NCBI GenBank assembly: GCA_027886175.1
Contig: JAJNNQ010000040.1
Span: 28,540,001 to 28,604,000 of the forward strand
Reading direction: 5' to 3'
Length of the DNA stretch: 64,000 bases
DNA from: Phylloscopus collybita
Lineage: Eukaryota; Chordata; Aves; Passeriformes; Phylloscopidae
This document shows, piece by piece, positions 35,877-64,000 of the stretch. The first letter of the stretch is position 1, and each line of letters starts with the position of its first letter. The notes below the pieces were generated by a model. The model ran no database searches. It was not told where the DNA came from and saw only the letters and a program-made list of their open reading frames with translations. The position numbers were made by a program, and so were the translations under genes.

Positions 35877-36002
35877 CGCGGGGCAGCCGAGCCCGGCCCG
35901 GCCGAGCGGGGAGGAGCCGCGGGCGGCCGAGCCGGGCCGTCGCGCCGGCGCCGCTGGGAGAGGCCGGCGCGAAGGGGAAGGGGCCGGCGGCTGCGGCGGC
36001 CA

Positions 36003-64000
<27,998 letters not shown>

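Overview
This is a bird nuclear genome window. It has large AT-rich introns, GT-AG splice sites, two CpG islands, and many fragments of CR1, the dominant avian non-LTR retrotransposon, several ending in its typical ATTCTGTG-like 3' repeats. The species cannot be fixed from this sequence. Three protein-coding genes lie in the same direction (+): the 3' end of LYST, all coding exons of GNG4, and B3GALNT2 from its start codon to its eleventh coding exon. From memory, these genes have the same order and relative orientation in human 1q42.3, so the window is a conserved vertebrate block.

Layout: 1-5755 holds the last five coding exons of LYST, 201 residues of C-terminal WD40 propeller, followed by a 3' UTR that may run to about 7.73 kb. 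7.7-10.1 kb is intergenic. A CR1 copy (about 10.13-10.81 kb) directly abuts a CpG island (about 10.83-11.44 kb), the likely GNG4 promoter. GNG4 coding exons are at 17727-17822 and 24436-24564 and encode a 74-residue G-protein gamma subunit with a CaaX end. Its introns hold CR1 pieces and an antisense LTR-like segment near 22.3 kb. 25.7-35.3 kb is intergenic and contains a decayed CR1 reverse-transcriptase fragment (about 32.08-32.76 kb). A second CpG island (about 35.6-36.5 kb) is the B3GALNT2 promoter and exon 1. Intron 1 (12.7 kb) carries an antisense, internally deleted endogenous retrovirus between two related direct repeats (about 37.45-39.85 kb). Exons 2-11 lie between 48.76 and 63.68 kb. 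The final exon or exons fall beyond the window.

The three genes do not form a pathway. LYST acts in lysosome-related organelle trafficking, GNG4 in heterotrimeric G-protein signalling, and B3GALNT2 in ER glycosylation of alpha-dystroglycan. All splice junctions were read by hand and the joined frames checked by length: LYST 606 nt including stop, GNG4 225 nt including stop, B3GALNT2 1350 nt so far. I found no evidence of a new gene system, CRISPR array, tRNA or rRNA. The unusual material is mobile-element history and a few promoter or structural motifs.
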